DNA of 64,000 bases. Origin: Gemmatimonadota bacterium. Lineage in GTDB: Bacteria; Gemmatimonadota; Gemmatimonadetes; Gemmatimonadales; Gemmatimonadaceae. Position 1 is the stretch's first letter, and every line of letters starts with the position of its first letter. Of this stretch, positions 18,248 through 27,054 are shown piece after piece. The stretch covers positions 1,116,001 to 1,180,000 of the forward strand of contig JADJAD010000001.1 of NCBI GenBank assembly GCA_016704465.1. Direction: 5' to 3'. A program made the position numbers and the translations under genes. Under the pieces are notes generated by a model. It made no database searches. It was not told the origin of the DNA and saw only the letters and a program-made list of their open reading frames with translations.

Positions 18248-18543
18248 GAACCGGAGGTGGTGGTGGCGGACGAGGCGCCCGCCGAGCCCCTCGGTATGCG
18301 ACGGCGGTTCGCTAAGGTGCCAACCCGCCTGCGGAGGCGATAGGGGTATCGCTGTGCTGACGGTTGGCGCTGTTGTTGTCCGGATCTCGCGCGAGACGGC
18401 GTTCCGATCTCTGCACGCCGGCACCGTCGCCGTCCGTGCAGGGGCGCAGAGGTGCCGCTACCGAGGGTCTCGGGGACGAGGCGTCGGAAGCCGACCGGTA
18501 ACGCAGCACGTCCCGCCATCCCCATGATTCGTGGAGGATTACC

Positions 18544-19095
18544 ATGAGCGCACTCCGTACGGCCGCCGGCCTGGCGACACTCATCCTGATGGGCTGTTCG
18601 ACGGACACCGCGTCGATCTTGCAGCCCGAGGCGTTGCTCGCTGCGAGCAATGCCAACAGGACTCACAAGTTCAGCGCCCGCCAACTCGGCTTCCCCAGCG
18701 CGCCGCCGCCGAGCGTGGTGTGCCCGGCCGGGAGCGTCCCGAGCGCCTCCGTTGTCACCGGCACGGGGACCTTCGTCGGCAGCTTCACCGGATCGGCATG
18801 GCTCTGCCTCGCGTTCACGAGCGCCACCACCTTCCAGTTCGTCTCTGGTGTCAACACCACCGTGGCGGCTAACGGCGACGAGCTGGAGTCCACGCTGGTG
18901 AGCGGCTCAGGGAGCTTCGTTCCCACAGCGAGCGGCACCGGGCTTGTCTTCTCCTCGGTGTACAACATCACGGGCGGGACTGGGCGCTTCGGCGGATCGA
19001 CCGGACAAGTCACCGTGGATGGCCGCCGAGACAACATTGCCGACCCCAACTCGGGGCTGCAGGCAGAGATCAAGGGGACGATCACGTTCCGGTAG
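18544..19095 (+). CDS. Small secreted lipoprotein with jelly-roll-like barrel
   Basis: A 183-residue lipoprotein: MSALRTAAGLATLILMGC gives Cys18 as the lipid site. The mature part is beta-rich, with GTGTFVGSFTGSAWLC, then VYNITGGTGRFGGSTGQVTV near the C-terminus. The phrase ITGGTGRFxGxTG is typical of dirigent/allene-oxide-cyclase-like barrel proteins. A good ribosome site (GGAGG) lies 8 bases before the ATG. The transcript ends at a strong dyad at 19157-19199. Biological role unknown. Confidence 0.7.
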   Translation: MSALRTAAGLATLILMGCSTDTASILQPEALLAASNANRTHKFSARQLGFPSAPPPSVVCPAGSVPSASVVTGTGTFVGSFTGSAWLCLAFTSATTFQFVSGVNTTVAANGDELESTLVSGSGSFVPTASGTGLVFSSVYNITGGTGRFGGSTGQVTVDGRRDNIADPNSGLQAEIKGTITFR

Positions 19096-19156
19096 GTGCG
19101 CGGGCGCGCGCCGACTCAGCGTCCCTCCTTCGTCCAGCCCACGTCGTTCAGCACCC

Positions 19157-19199
19157 CTACAACACGCGCACTCGGCCCACGCCGATGCGCGTGTTGTAG
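19157..19199. terminator. Strong terminator hairpin
   Basis: CTACAACACGCGCA (19157-19170) pairs perfectly with TGCGCGTGTTGTAG (19186-19199). The 15-base interior adds a further 5-bp stem (TCGGC/GCCGA) around CCAC, leaving one bulged C. It sits 61 bases after the lipoprotein stop and before the next plus-strand gene. Confidence 0.7.
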
Positions 19200-19380
19200 C
19201 TGGAGTCGCCGCCGAGCGCGACCCCGCAGCCATGCCGTCGCGAGCCCTGCTTGCCGCGCTCCGGCACGCCTGTTCCATTCCTCCGCATCCATCGCAGCCA
19301 CCTCATGCGACCGCCACCGGAAGAATGGGAGCATTCGTCGAATCGTGGACAGCCTAACCGAAGACTGTTTTCCTCGCCCC

Positions 19381-21666
19381 GTGGCAGTAGTTGTCCGTGA
19401 ACGGTGGTCGCTCCTTCGGGCGCTGCGCGTCGTCGCGCTAATCGCGATTGCGTCTCCCGTGGCGGCCCAGTCGCCTCCCACTGAATCCTCCTCTCGCACA
19501 ACTCCCCCCTCAGCCGTGGCCTCCCGCGCGGCTGGGGCCATTCGCGTCGACGGTCGGCTCGACGAGCAGGCGTGGAGCGCCGCTACGTTGCTGGACACCT
19601 TCGTCCAGAGTGAGCCCGTCGAGGGACGCCTGGTCTCCGAGCGCACGGAGGTCAGGGTCATGTTCGACGCCAACGCGCTCTACGTCGGCGCATGGCTCTT
19701 CGATCGAGAACCCGGCGCCATCGTGGTCGGCGAGACGCGTCGCGATGCGGGAGTGTCGGATGCCGACGCGGTCAGCATCATCCTCGACACCTTTTTCGAC
19801 CGGCAGAACGGCTTCATGTTCGCCACCACGCCCGCTGGTATCGAGTACGACGGGCAGGTCACGCGTGAGGGTCAGGGGGGCTCGGGCGGTCAGGCCCGCC
19901 AGCAGCGCGGTGCCGGCGGCGGCTTCAACCTCAATTGGGACGGGAGCTGGGACGTCGCCACGTCGCGCGACAGCTTGGGATGGTACGCGGAATTCCGCAT
20001 CCCCTTCTCCACGCTCCGCTACGGCAAGGGTGGTCCACAGCGCTGGGGCATCAACGTCTCCCGCAACATTCGCCGTCGCAACGAGGAGGCCTTCTGGGCT
20101 CCCATTCCGCGGCAATTCGACCTGAATCGTGTGTCGCTATCTGGAGAGCTCACCGGACTCGAGGCGCCGGCCCAGCGACTGATGACGGTGACTCCCTACG
20201 CACTCGGCTCCTCGCGCAAGGACTACATCGCCGGAAAACCGACGGCGACCACCACAGCATTCGGCGGCGATGCGAAGCTTGGGCTCACGCAGGGCGTGAC
20301 GCTCGATCTCACCGTGAACACCGACTTTGCGCAGGTGGAGGTCGACGACGAGCAGATCAACCTCACCCGTTTCCCCCTCTTCTTCCCGGAGAAGCGCCCC
20401 TTCTTTCTCGAGAACGCCGGCACCTTTGCCGTCGGCACGCCGCAGAGCGTCGAGATGTTCTTCAGCCGTCGTATCGGCATTGAGAATGGTGCGGCCGTTC
20501 CCATTCAGGGGGGAGGACGGGTGACCGGGCGCATGGGCAATTACACGCTCGGATTGCTCAGTCTGCAGGCGGACGAACTCTTCACGCCCGGCGACTCGGG
20601 GTCGCCACTACGTCTCGCGCCGCACACCAACTTCACCGTGGGACGACTGATGCGCGATTTCCCGAATCGCACGCGTATCGGTGCAATGGTGGTGAACAAG
20701 GTGAACACCAGCGACGTCTCGGACCACAATCGCACCTACGCGATTGACGGTCGCCTCGGGATCGGTGCGCCGCTCTCCTTCGACGCCTACGCGGCGGTCT
20801 CGGAGTCGCCTGGAGTGACGGAAGGGGAGTTCACTTACGGGATCGGCGCTGCGTACACCAGTCGCGACTGGAACATCACCGCCTCGACACGCGAAGTCGG
20901 CGCGTCGTTCAATCCCGGCGCGGGATTCCTTCCGCGCACGTCGTATCGCTACTACGCCGGGCGCCTGCAGCGAAACTACCGATTCGCATCGCTTCCGTGG
21001 TTCCGCGAACTGCGCCCGCACATTCAGTACAACGAATTCGTCGGGCTCGACGGCCTGAGCGAAACGCGCCTGATCCACATGGACAGCCACTTCGAGTTCG
21101 CGAATGGCGCATTCTTCCAGCTTCCGGCCTTCAATCTCACGCGCGAAGGACTGCGGGTACCGTTCACCATCGCCCGCGGTGTCGTCGTGGCCCCGGGGAC
21201 GTACGACAACGCCGAGTGGGGGTTCGCCTTCAACACCAACCTCAGTGCCCCCGTCTCGCTGCAGGGACGCATCGATATCGGCGGCTTCTACTCGGGCCGT
21301 CGGGCGGGCACCGGCTCCACCGTGAACGTTCGGTTGGGGAGCACCCTCGTCAGCAGCCTGCGCGTGGACTACTACGACGTCTCGCTGGCCGAGGGGAACT
21401 TCCAGACGCTGTTGTGGCGTGTGCGGACCGCGTACTCGTTCACGCCGCGGCTGTACCTGCAGACCCTCATCCAGTACAACCGCCAGTCGGACGTCCTCTC
21501 CAGCAACATTCGGTTTGGCTGGCTCAACACGGCGGGGACCGGGCTCTTCGTCGTCTTCAACAACCTGGAGAACATCGGGACGTTCGAGCGCACGCTGCAA
21601 CCCGAAGGACCGCTGGACCGCGCGCGGAGGGTGAAGTTCACCCGACAGTTGAACCTGGGGCGCTGA
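19381..21666 (+). CDS. DUF5916/CBM9-like outer-membrane protein
   Basis: About 761 residues. After a signal peptide (SLLRALRVVALIAIASPVAAQ) comes a carbohydrate-binding family 9-like sandwich: AIRVDGRLDEQAW, VMFDANALYVGAWLFD, SIILDTFFDRQNGFMF and GWYAEFRIPFSTLRY. Then follows the DUF5916 beta-barrel region (FPLFFPEKRPFFLENAG, FFSRRIG, TPYALGSSRKDY) to the C-terminus. The FPEKRPFFLEN element is diagnostic. Such proteins are found in Bacteroidota and Gemmatimonadota and are thought to sit in the outer membrane. No ATG is available at the signal peptide; GTG at 19381 is my choice and GTG near 19342 is possible. Substrate unknown. Confidence 0.82.
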   Translation: MAVVVRERWSLLRALRVVALIAIASPVAAQSPPTESSSRTTPPSAVASRAAGAIRVDGRLDEQAWSAATLLDTFVQSEPVEGRLVSERTEVRVMFDANALYVGAWLFDREPGAIVVGETRRDAGVSDADAVSIILDTFFDRQNGFMFATTPAGIEYDGQVTREGQGGSGGQARQQRGAGGGFNLNWDGSWDVATSRDSLGWYAEFRIPFSTLRYGKGGPQRWGINVSRNIRRRNEEAFWAPIPRQFDLNRVSLSGELTGLEAPAQRLMTVTPYALGSSRKDYIAGKPTATTTAFGGDAKLGLTQGVTLDLTVNTDFAQVEVDDEQINLTRFPLFFPEKRPFFLENAGTFAVGTPQSVEMFFSRRIGIENGAAVPIQGGGRVTGRMGNYTLGLLSLQADELFTPGDSGSPLRLAPHTNFTVGRLMRDFPNRTRIGAMVVNKVNTSDVSDHNRTYAIDGRLGIGAPLSFDAYAAVSESPGVTEGEFTYGIGAAYTSRDWNITASTREVGASFNPGAGFLPRTSYRYYAGRLQRNYRFASLPWFRELRPHIQYNEFVGLDGLSETRLIHMDSHFEFANGAFFQLPAFNLTREGLRVPFTIARGVVVAPGTYDNAEWGFAFNTNLSAPVSLQGRIDIGGFYSGRRAGTGSTVNVRLGSTLVSSLRVDYYDVSLAEGNFQTLLWRVRTAYSFTPRLYLQTLIQYNRQSDVLSSNIRFGWLNTAGTGLFVVFNNLENIGTFERTLQPEGPLDRARRVKFTRQLNLGR

Positions 21667-21691
21667 CCCGGCGGCACGACTCCAGCGAGCG

Positions 21692-21713
21692 GTGGTCGGC
21701 CCACGCCGGCCAC
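21692..21713. terminator. Possible bidirectional terminator
   Basis: GTGGTCGGC (21692-21700) and GCCGGCCAC (21705-21713) form a 9-bp stem with one T-G pair and a 4-base loop, between convergent genes ending at 21666 and 21785. No T-tract. Confidence 0.4.
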
Positions 21714-21784
21714 GCGTGCTCTCCAAGAATGCCGCGCCGTAGCGTCATGCGGACCAAGCGTTCCATCGCATGACGGCCCGACCC

Positions 21785-22924
21785 TTACCCCTCCGGCTTC
21801 GGCTTCGGCTTCGCCTTCCGCCCTGTGCTCGACCCCTTCTCGGAGTCGGAGCTGGCTCGCCCCGCCGATCCGGACGAGTTTCCCCCGGACGAACCACCCG
21901 AGTTCGCCGATCCCGAGGATCCGTTCTTCCCAGACACATAGCCGCGCCCCTTCACCACCTTGCCGTGCTCATCGACGGTGTCGTCGGTCGGTCGCTGCAC
22001 CACCACGATCGGGCGGCGACCGGAGTACCAGCCAGAGCCGCTCCCGTAGCCCCTGCCGTAGCCAGAGCCGTAGCCATAGGGATCCCAGCCATAGCCGTCG
22101 TAGTAGCCGCCGCCAAGGTCGCCGCCGCGCATCTCCCCACGCGTGTCGGGGGGAGGATCACCCAGTTGCGTGCGATCGAGGGCGAATACGTCCGGGTACG
22201 AGAGGGCGACCATGATGTCGATGACCTGCGGGGAAACGCCCGACTCCTCCAGCGCGACCAGCCCCTGGGCGTCGAGCCCGAAGCCCTGCCCCCGCTCGGC
22301 GAGCCACGTCTGCAGCACTCCGACCTCGAGCAAGCTGGAGGCCTCGACCACGTCGCGGAGCTGCACCGGGCCCGACGCCGCCAGCCGCGCCGGGTGCATA
22401 CCGCGCGGGCGCCCATTGAGGGCGGCCGCGACTTCGGCAGGGAGCTCTGCCGAGGCGGGAGTCTCGCGATAGCGTGACACTCGCACCCCGACATTCGGGC
22501 CGAATGCAACGCCCCGCACGTCGAGCCACTCCCCATCGCGCGACATCGCCATCACGCTGTTCACCAGGCGGTCCTGTTCACCGCAGCGCATGGTGGTGCG
22601 CAGGTATACGCGCGCACCGGAGGCCTGCACATGCTCGACGCCATTGCAGTCACCTTGCCGCAGCGCGCGATCGTCGGCCGAAGAGACGAGGTGCTGGCGA
22701 GCAATGATGCTGTCGCCCTCCACTGAGACCAGGTCGACCGCCGCCGCGCGCTCCGCGGGGATGACGCAGACGCGCTCGCTGGTGGCTGGAAGGCTACGGC
22801 CCGGCACCAGGTCCCAGCACCCGATCCACGGCGCCCACGGCGAGCTGTCTCCCTGGGCACCGGCCGGCGCCGCCAACAGGAGGGCGGCCGATGCGATCAC
22901 GAGGCGTGCGCTGAGTGAAGCCAT
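21785..22924 (-). CDS. Secreted protein with Gly/Tyr- and Ser-rich tail
   Basis: A 379-residue exported protein. The signal peptide starts at ATG 22924 (MASLSARLVIASAALLLAAP, cleavage after GAQ) with ribosome site GGAGGG overlapping the end of the upstream gene, 13 bases away. A beta-rich domain with three or four cysteines (IGCWDL, RVCVIP, GDCNGVEHV, MRCGEQD) resembles lipocalin-like secreted proteins. A middle helical part (VVEASSLLEVGVLQTWLAER) is followed by a YGYGSGYGRGYGSGSG segment and a Ser/Gly/Lys tail. I do not recognise the family. It is translated with the preceding outer-membrane barrel gene. Confidence 0.65.
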   Translation of the reverse strand: MASLSARLVIASAALLLAAPAGAQGDSSPWAPWIGCWDLVPGRSLPATSERVCVIPAERAAAVDLVSVEGDSIIARQHLVSSADDRALRQGDCNGVEHVQASGARVYLRTTMRCGEQDRLVNSVMAMSRDGEWLDVRGVAFGPNVGVRVSRYRETPASAELPAEVAAALNGRPRGMHPARLAASGPVQLRDVVEASSLLEVGVLQTWLAERGQGFGLDAQGLVALEESGVSPQVIDIMVALSYPDVFALDRTQLGDPPPDTRGEMRGGDLGGGYYDGYGWDPYGYGSGYGRGYGSGSGWYSGRRPIVVVQRPTDDTVDEHGKVVKGRGYVSGKNGSSGSANSGGSSGGNSSGSAGRASSDSEKGSSTGRKAKPKPKPEG

Positions 22925-22937
22925 GGGGTCCCTCCGG

Positions 22938-23693
22938 TCAGAACCTGACGAAAACGCCGATAGAGGCATCGTACCCCGAAAGGTCGATCTTGTTGAAGGT
23001 GCTGAAGTCGCCGTTCATGGACGCTCGGCTCCAGAGATATCTCCCCTCCATCGTAAGTCCGAAACGGGGGGAGAGCGAGACGTCGGCCCCGCCGAAGCCT
23101 GTGGCGCCCAGAGACCACCCCTTCGACTCGAACCGATCCTCGAAGATGTCGAGCGTTTCCTGGTCGACGAACTCTCCCGACTGTCGAAGCCGATACCACA
23201 CGGTACCAGCCCCTCCCCCGATGTACGGGACGACCCGATTGGGAATCCAGGCGTATTGCCCGATGGAGCGCCCCGGGGAGCGAAGGGAGAGACGTGCCGT
23301 GGCCATGACCGTCGCGCGGTCGAGGGAGGTGGTCTGGACAATCGGGAGGTCGTCTTCGCCCGTGAAGTCGCGCGACTCGGAGCCGGCACTGCGACCGGCA
23401 TAGGAGCTGCTGAGCCCCAGGTCAACGCGCGGAGCGACGCGGATGGCGGCCGACAGGGAAAAGCCGGCCGAGGCGAAGTCCCGGCGCTCGAGGGTGAGTT
23501 CCTCCGTGAGGAAGTCGTAGATGTCGCTCTGGGCGCTGGGCGATGCGAAGCCGCCGGACAGCGCGAGACGGACGGAGGGAACGCGGAAGAGGAATCCGTC
23601 TCCGGCGCCGAGCTGGGCGTGGGCCCGGGGCGCGGTGAGCGCCAGCAGGGCGATCGTCGTGAGGAGCGTGCGGGGGGAGCGGGGCAGTGTCAC
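22938..23693 (-). CDS. Outer-membrane beta-barrel protein (OmpA/OmpW-like)
   Basis: About 251 residues. The GTG at 23693 gives a short signal peptide (VTLPRSPRTLLTTIALLALT, cleavage after AHAQ). The mature chain alternates hydrophobic and polar residues: VRLALSGGFASPSAQSD, SLSAAIRVAPRVDLGLSSSY, VPYIGGGAGTVWYRL, FGLTMEGRYLWS. It ends in VFVRF, a typical C-terminal aromatic for BAM recognition. There is no ATG before the signal peptide in frame. The next gene starts 13 bases after its stop. No specific ligand can be proposed. Confidence 0.7.
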   Translation of the reverse strand: MTLPRSPRTLLTTIALLALTAPRAHAQLGAGDGFLFRVPSVRLALSGGFASPSAQSDIYDFLTEELTLERRDFASAGFSLSAAIRVAPRVDLGLSSSYAGRSAGSESRDFTGEDDLPIVQTTSLDRATVMATARLSLRSPGRSIGQYAWIPNRVVPYIGGGAGTVWYRLRQSGEFVDQETLDIFEDRFESKGWSLGATGFGGADVSLSPRFGLTMEGRYLWSRASMNGDFSTFNKIDLSGYDASIGVFVRF

Positions 23694-23995
23694 GAGCCGA
23701 GTGCGAGGGGACCAGCGAAGGCGACAGCGTGAGATACCCGATGAGCTGCGGAAGGTGCGGCGCTGTCGCCCGCCACGGACGCGTCGCGCCCACGCGCCAG
23801 GCGCGCCTGTTCCACGACCTCTACCGGCGGGAGAACCCGCACGCACACATCCAGCGTGAGCCTGGACCGCGCGGGGAAGAGCCCGACGAGGCCACGCGGG
23901 CCCCACGGCGCGCCTTCGCAGGGGTCCCGGCCCGAACGCCCGCCGTCAACACCGCGCGCGCCTCCACCCAGAGCTCGTGCGCAATCCGCACAGCC
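23694..23995. other. Intergenic region, no gene seen
   Basis: About 300 bases between the barrel gene start and the end of the haloperoxidase gene. It must hold the promoter of the two-gene barrel/secreted-protein unit and the 3' end of the five-gene SusCD operon. I saw no clear dyad or coding frame. Confidence 0.3.
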
Positions 23996-25483
23996 CTATC
24001 GCACACCGGTCGCCCGCATCCGCGCCACCACCGCCTCGCCCACTTCCCGTCCCAGCACCTCGCCCGCATCAATGTCGAAGCGATAGTGCACCCCACCCCA
24101 CACCCGCGAGTTGGACGCCTCGACAGCGAGCGTGTCGTAGTGCGCCGCACGATCGGGAAAGAGTGCCGCCAGCACGCCGGCAGCCGCGCTCGAGATGGTC
24201 GAGTGACCGGACGGATACGACGGAAACGGCGGCGTGGCGAAGACGGTGCGCAGTGCCGGATCGACCGTGACGGGGCGCGCCAGCCAGTAGTGGTACTTGG
24301 CGTCCCAGCAGGCCACGAAGGCGTCGAACATGGCGATGCTCACCCACGCCCGCGCCCGAACCGATCGCGGCACGCTCCAGCGGCGGCGCTGCAGTTCCTC
24401 CTCCACGAACAGGTCCCAGCGCGCCGTCGGCGCCTCGGTGGCCCAGTAGCGGGCCCGATCCATCTGTGCCACCGTCACGCCGCCAGCCGCAAGTCGCCGC
24501 AACTCGTCCAGCGACACCTGGAAGGCAAAGCTTCCCGGCGCTGGGTACGGCGGCGGGCGAAAGGCATCGCCCGAGGAAATCACCCACGGACGCCAGCGCC
24601 CCGCCAACGCATCGAACGGGATCGCGACGCGGCGCGGCGGTGTGGGCAACCAGACGTTTGGTCCGGTGGGAAAGGCGCGATCCCACTCCTGGTCCGCACC
24701 ATCGCTCGCGGCGTGCGCCAACACGCGCCGCGCCACGCCATCGCCTAACGCGTAGCCGGCCTGCACGTCGCTGGGATACGCCGCGCCCGCCACGATGCGC
24801 GCGTCACCCACCTCGCGCATGAGGGCGCGCAAACGCGCCGTGTCGCCGGGGAGCGCGCTGGCCACCAACACCGCCGATGCCGCCGCCGCCACCGCAGCGT
24901 GCTCCGATGGATAGCTCGGCAAGTCCCCCACCGGGACCAAGGCTCGCACCCGCCCATCGCCCCGCGCCGGCGCACGCCGCCGATACGCAAACTTGGCGTC
25001 CCACGATGCCACCACGGCATCGTGCATCGCCACGTGCAGCAGCGCCATCAACCGCGCCGAACGCGCCGGGGTGGCGTTCCGCACGTCGGGGAGGATGGTC
25101 CAGTACACACCCAGCAGGTCGACCGCCGCTTGCGTCCAGATCGAGGTGGGATCGCCGTCGTGCCGCCGCACCAGCGAGTCGGTGGTCGCGGTCGTGGTGC
25201 GCTGCAACGCGATGATCTCCTGAATCTCCGACTCTGCCACCGCCGAGCGCTCGGCCGGGGGAGCCGTCGGGCGCAACGCATCCCCGCGCGTGAGCACGAA
25301 CGTCGGCCAATCGGCTGCCCCAGCCTCGTTCGGAAGCGTGGGCGCGGTGCTCGGCTCGGCGCACGCGGCAAGCGCGAGCGATAGCACGAGCAAACACGCG
25401 AGTGGACGCGCGAGCGCCGGCGACCTCCGTCCTTCTGCGGCACCACGACGCCCACCGCGCAGACATCCGCGCGCACTCGTCAC
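23996..25483 (-). CDS. Vanadium-dependent haloperoxidase/PAP2-like lipoprotein with duplicated domain
   Basis: A 495-residue lipoprotein (LACLLVLSLALAAC, lipid Cys41). The C-terminal half has the full vanadate or phosphate pocket of the family: WDAKYHYWLARP (393-404), PSYPSGH (421-427) and SRVWGGVHYRFD (459-470). The N-terminal half repeats the layout in degenerate form: WDAKFAYRRRAP (161-172), PSYPSEH (189-195) and ARIVAGAAYPSD (228-239), where the apical His is replaced. So one active and one decayed domain are fused. The enzyme would oxidise halides with hydrogen peroxide or cleave phosphate esters; the sequence alone cannot choose. Its start overlaps the upstream lipoprotein gene as ATGA. 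It is last in the SusC/SusD operon. Confidence 0.85.
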   Translation of the reverse strand: MTSARGCLRGGRRGAAEGRRSPALARPLACLLVLSLALAACAEPSTAPTLPNEAGAADWPTFVLTRGDALRPTAPPAERSAVAESEIQEIIALQRTTTATTDSLVRRHDGDPTSIWTQAAVDLLGVYWTILPDVRNATPARSARLMALLHVAMHDAVVASWDAKFAYRRRAPARGDGRVRALVPVGDLPSYPSEHAAVAAAASAVLVASALPGDTARLRALMREVGDARIVAGAAYPSDVQAGYALGDGVARRVLAHAASDGADQEWDRAFPTGPNVWLPTPPRRVAIPFDALAGRWRPWVISSGDAFRPPPYPAPGSFAFQVSLDELRRLAAGGVTVAQMDRARYWATEAPTARWDLFVEEELQRRRWSVPRSVRARAWVSIAMFDAFVACWDAKYHYWLARPVTVDPALRTVFATPPFPSYPSGHSTISSAAAGVLAALFPDRAAHYDTLAVEASNSRVWGGVHYRFDIDAGEVLGREVGEAVVARMRATGVR

Positions 25484-26499
25484 TGCCGCACTGCCTCCCC
25501 CCGGGGTACCCCCTCGGGGCGGAAGGTGATGGTGCGCGGTGTCCCGGGCGCAGCGTCACCAAAGCCATCGCGATATGGCCGAATGGCGAATGGCCGCTCG
25601 CTCCCGATCGGCTCACCCTGGTCGCTGATGGGTTCGATGGTGATGACATGCGTCCACCGTCCCACTCCCTGCGCATTCTTCTCGCGCAAGTCGAGCGGCA
25701 GCGGCAGGACAGAGGGAAAGGGAAAGCCTAACGGGTTCGAGAACCAGTCGTCGCCGGGATACTCCTCCTCGCCGGCGGTCTGGAAGTCCTCCACCCCCGA
25801 GAACGGTCCCCAGCCGGTATCGTCGCGCGACGCGACGGCGCCGCCCGCATCGGGCAGGAACTTGCCATACGACAACCAGATGGCGTCCGGCGCACCGTGG
25901 TCGCGCACCATCCACCCCTCGTAGATCCAGCCGGGCGTGAGCGAGGCCAGGCGCACCCACTGGTCGTTCTGCGGTGTCTGGCGCGGCGCCATGTTGAAGA
26001 GCCACACGCCGCACTCTTCAAACGACGGGTAGCCGTTCATGTGATTGTCGCTCGGACTGAACATCGTGAACTGTCCCGGGATCCGCTTGAGCGGAAGCGC
26101 ACCGCGGGTCAGCGCATCCTCGACCCCCAGCGTGGCGCGCCCGTTGCGCCATTCACCCAGTAGCAGGCCCTGCGGAGACGGGCTGTCGGCCGCGTCGCGC
26201 GTCCCCTGCACCGTGAGCAGCAGATTCACCGGCGCGAACGCGGGAAACGCCACGCGCAGTGTCGCCGCCCCATCGTCCGCCGGGTCGAGCGTCCCCAAGG
26301 AGGTCGCTGCACCACCCGCATCGATCGCCCACGCCTCATAGTGACCCTGCGAGACCGGATCGAGCCGCACCAGGCCGCTGACCGTCAACGACAGGGTCGA
26401 TGCCTGTCCTCCGGGTCCCGATGGCGCGGCGGCGTCGCCACCACAGGCGGCGACGGCCAGCAGCCCCGCCCGTGCAACCCACGCCGTCAGTCGCAACAT
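25480..26499 (-). CDS. Exported lipoprotein of SusCD operon
   Basis: A 339-residue lipoprotein (VARAGLLAVAAC, lipid Cys19). Residues about 35-110 (LSLTVSGLVRLDPVSQGHYE, then AWAIDAGGAATSLGTLDPAD) resemble the extracytoplasmic domain of anti-sigma-K factors. The rest contains a Trp/Tyr-rich region, for example GWIYEGWMVRDHGAPDAIWL. Function not recognised. It overlaps the preceding gene by 13 bases and the haloperoxidase gene by 4, so it is translationally coupled within the operon and may share the substrate of the SusCD pair. Confidence 0.65.
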   Translation of the reverse strand: MLRLTAWVARAGLLAVAACGGDAAAPSGPGGQASTLSLTVSGLVRLDPVSQGHYEAWAIDAGGAATSLGTLDPADDGAATLRVAFPAFAPVNLLLTVQGTRDAADSPSPQGLLLGEWRNGRATLGVEDALTRGALPLKRIPGQFTMFSPSDNHMNGYPSFEECGVWLFNMAPRQTPQNDQWVRLASLTPGWIYEGWMVRDHGAPDAIWLSYGKFLPDAGGAVASRDDTGWGPFSGVEDFQTAGEEEYPGDDWFSNPLGFPFPSVLPLPLDLREKNAQGVGRWTHVITIEPISDQGEPIGSERPFAIRPYRDGFGDAAPGTPRTITFRPEGVPRGEAVRQ

Positions 26500-27032
26500 C
26501 TGATCATCGCGGCACCGCGATAGTTGTCGGGGCCACCGCCGTCGGGCGGTCCTTCGGGCGGTGTCGAGCCGGCGCTGAACCCTTTTGTCACCAGGAAGGT
26601 GACCACCACCGCCAGAGCCGCGCCGACCACCCAGGAGGTGCGCGTCCGGGACAAGGTGCGCACGCGCACATCGGTCACATCGTGCGGCCCCAGCGACACG
26701 CTGATTCCGCTGACTGGCAGGTCCTGCCCTCGAATCGGGGTCACGCTGGCCACGTCCACGACGTAGCGATCACCCTCCATCGCCTTGAGCGCCCCGGCCA
26801 CGCGCAGGATGCCCGGGCCAAGGCGCGCCGAGTGCGCGACACGCCCCTGATCGGTGAGCTCGAGCTGCAGCGGCGCCCCAGGGGCCGGTGCCGTGCGCGG
26901 CGGGACGTACGTGAAGCACGCCGTGCACAGGTGGAGGACGGCCACGAGCGCCGCCGTCAGGCGCAACGGCGAGTGACGCGCCAGGGGCGCGCCACCCGCC
27001 GTCACGTTCGTCGTCCGGATTCCTGCCATCAC
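26487..27032 (-). CDS. Small lipoprotein with C-terminal membrane helix
   Basis: 181 residues. The N-terminal LTAALVAVLHLCTAC gives a lipobox (Cys39), followed by a beta-rich middle (LQLELTDQGRVAHSARLGPG, then ILRVAGALKAMEGDRYVVDV) and a hydrophobic helix (SWVVGAALAVVVTFLVTKGF). The short Gly/Pro-rich tail ends in MIRCCD. No family recognised. It lies 22 bases after the susD gene and overlaps the next gene by 13 bases. Similar small proteins follow susD genes in related genomes. Confidence 0.6.
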   Translation of the reverse strand: MMAGIRTTNVTAGGAPLARHSPLRLTAALVAVLHLCTACFTYVPPRTAPAPGAPLQLELTDQGRVAHSARLGPGILRVAGALKAMEGDRYVVDVASVTPIRGQDLPVSGISVSLGPHDVTDVRVRTLSRTRTSWVVGAALAVVVTFLVTKGFSAGSTPPEGPPDGGGPDNYRGAAMIRCCD

Positions 27033-27054
27033 ACGTCTGCCCGGCAGCAGCGGA

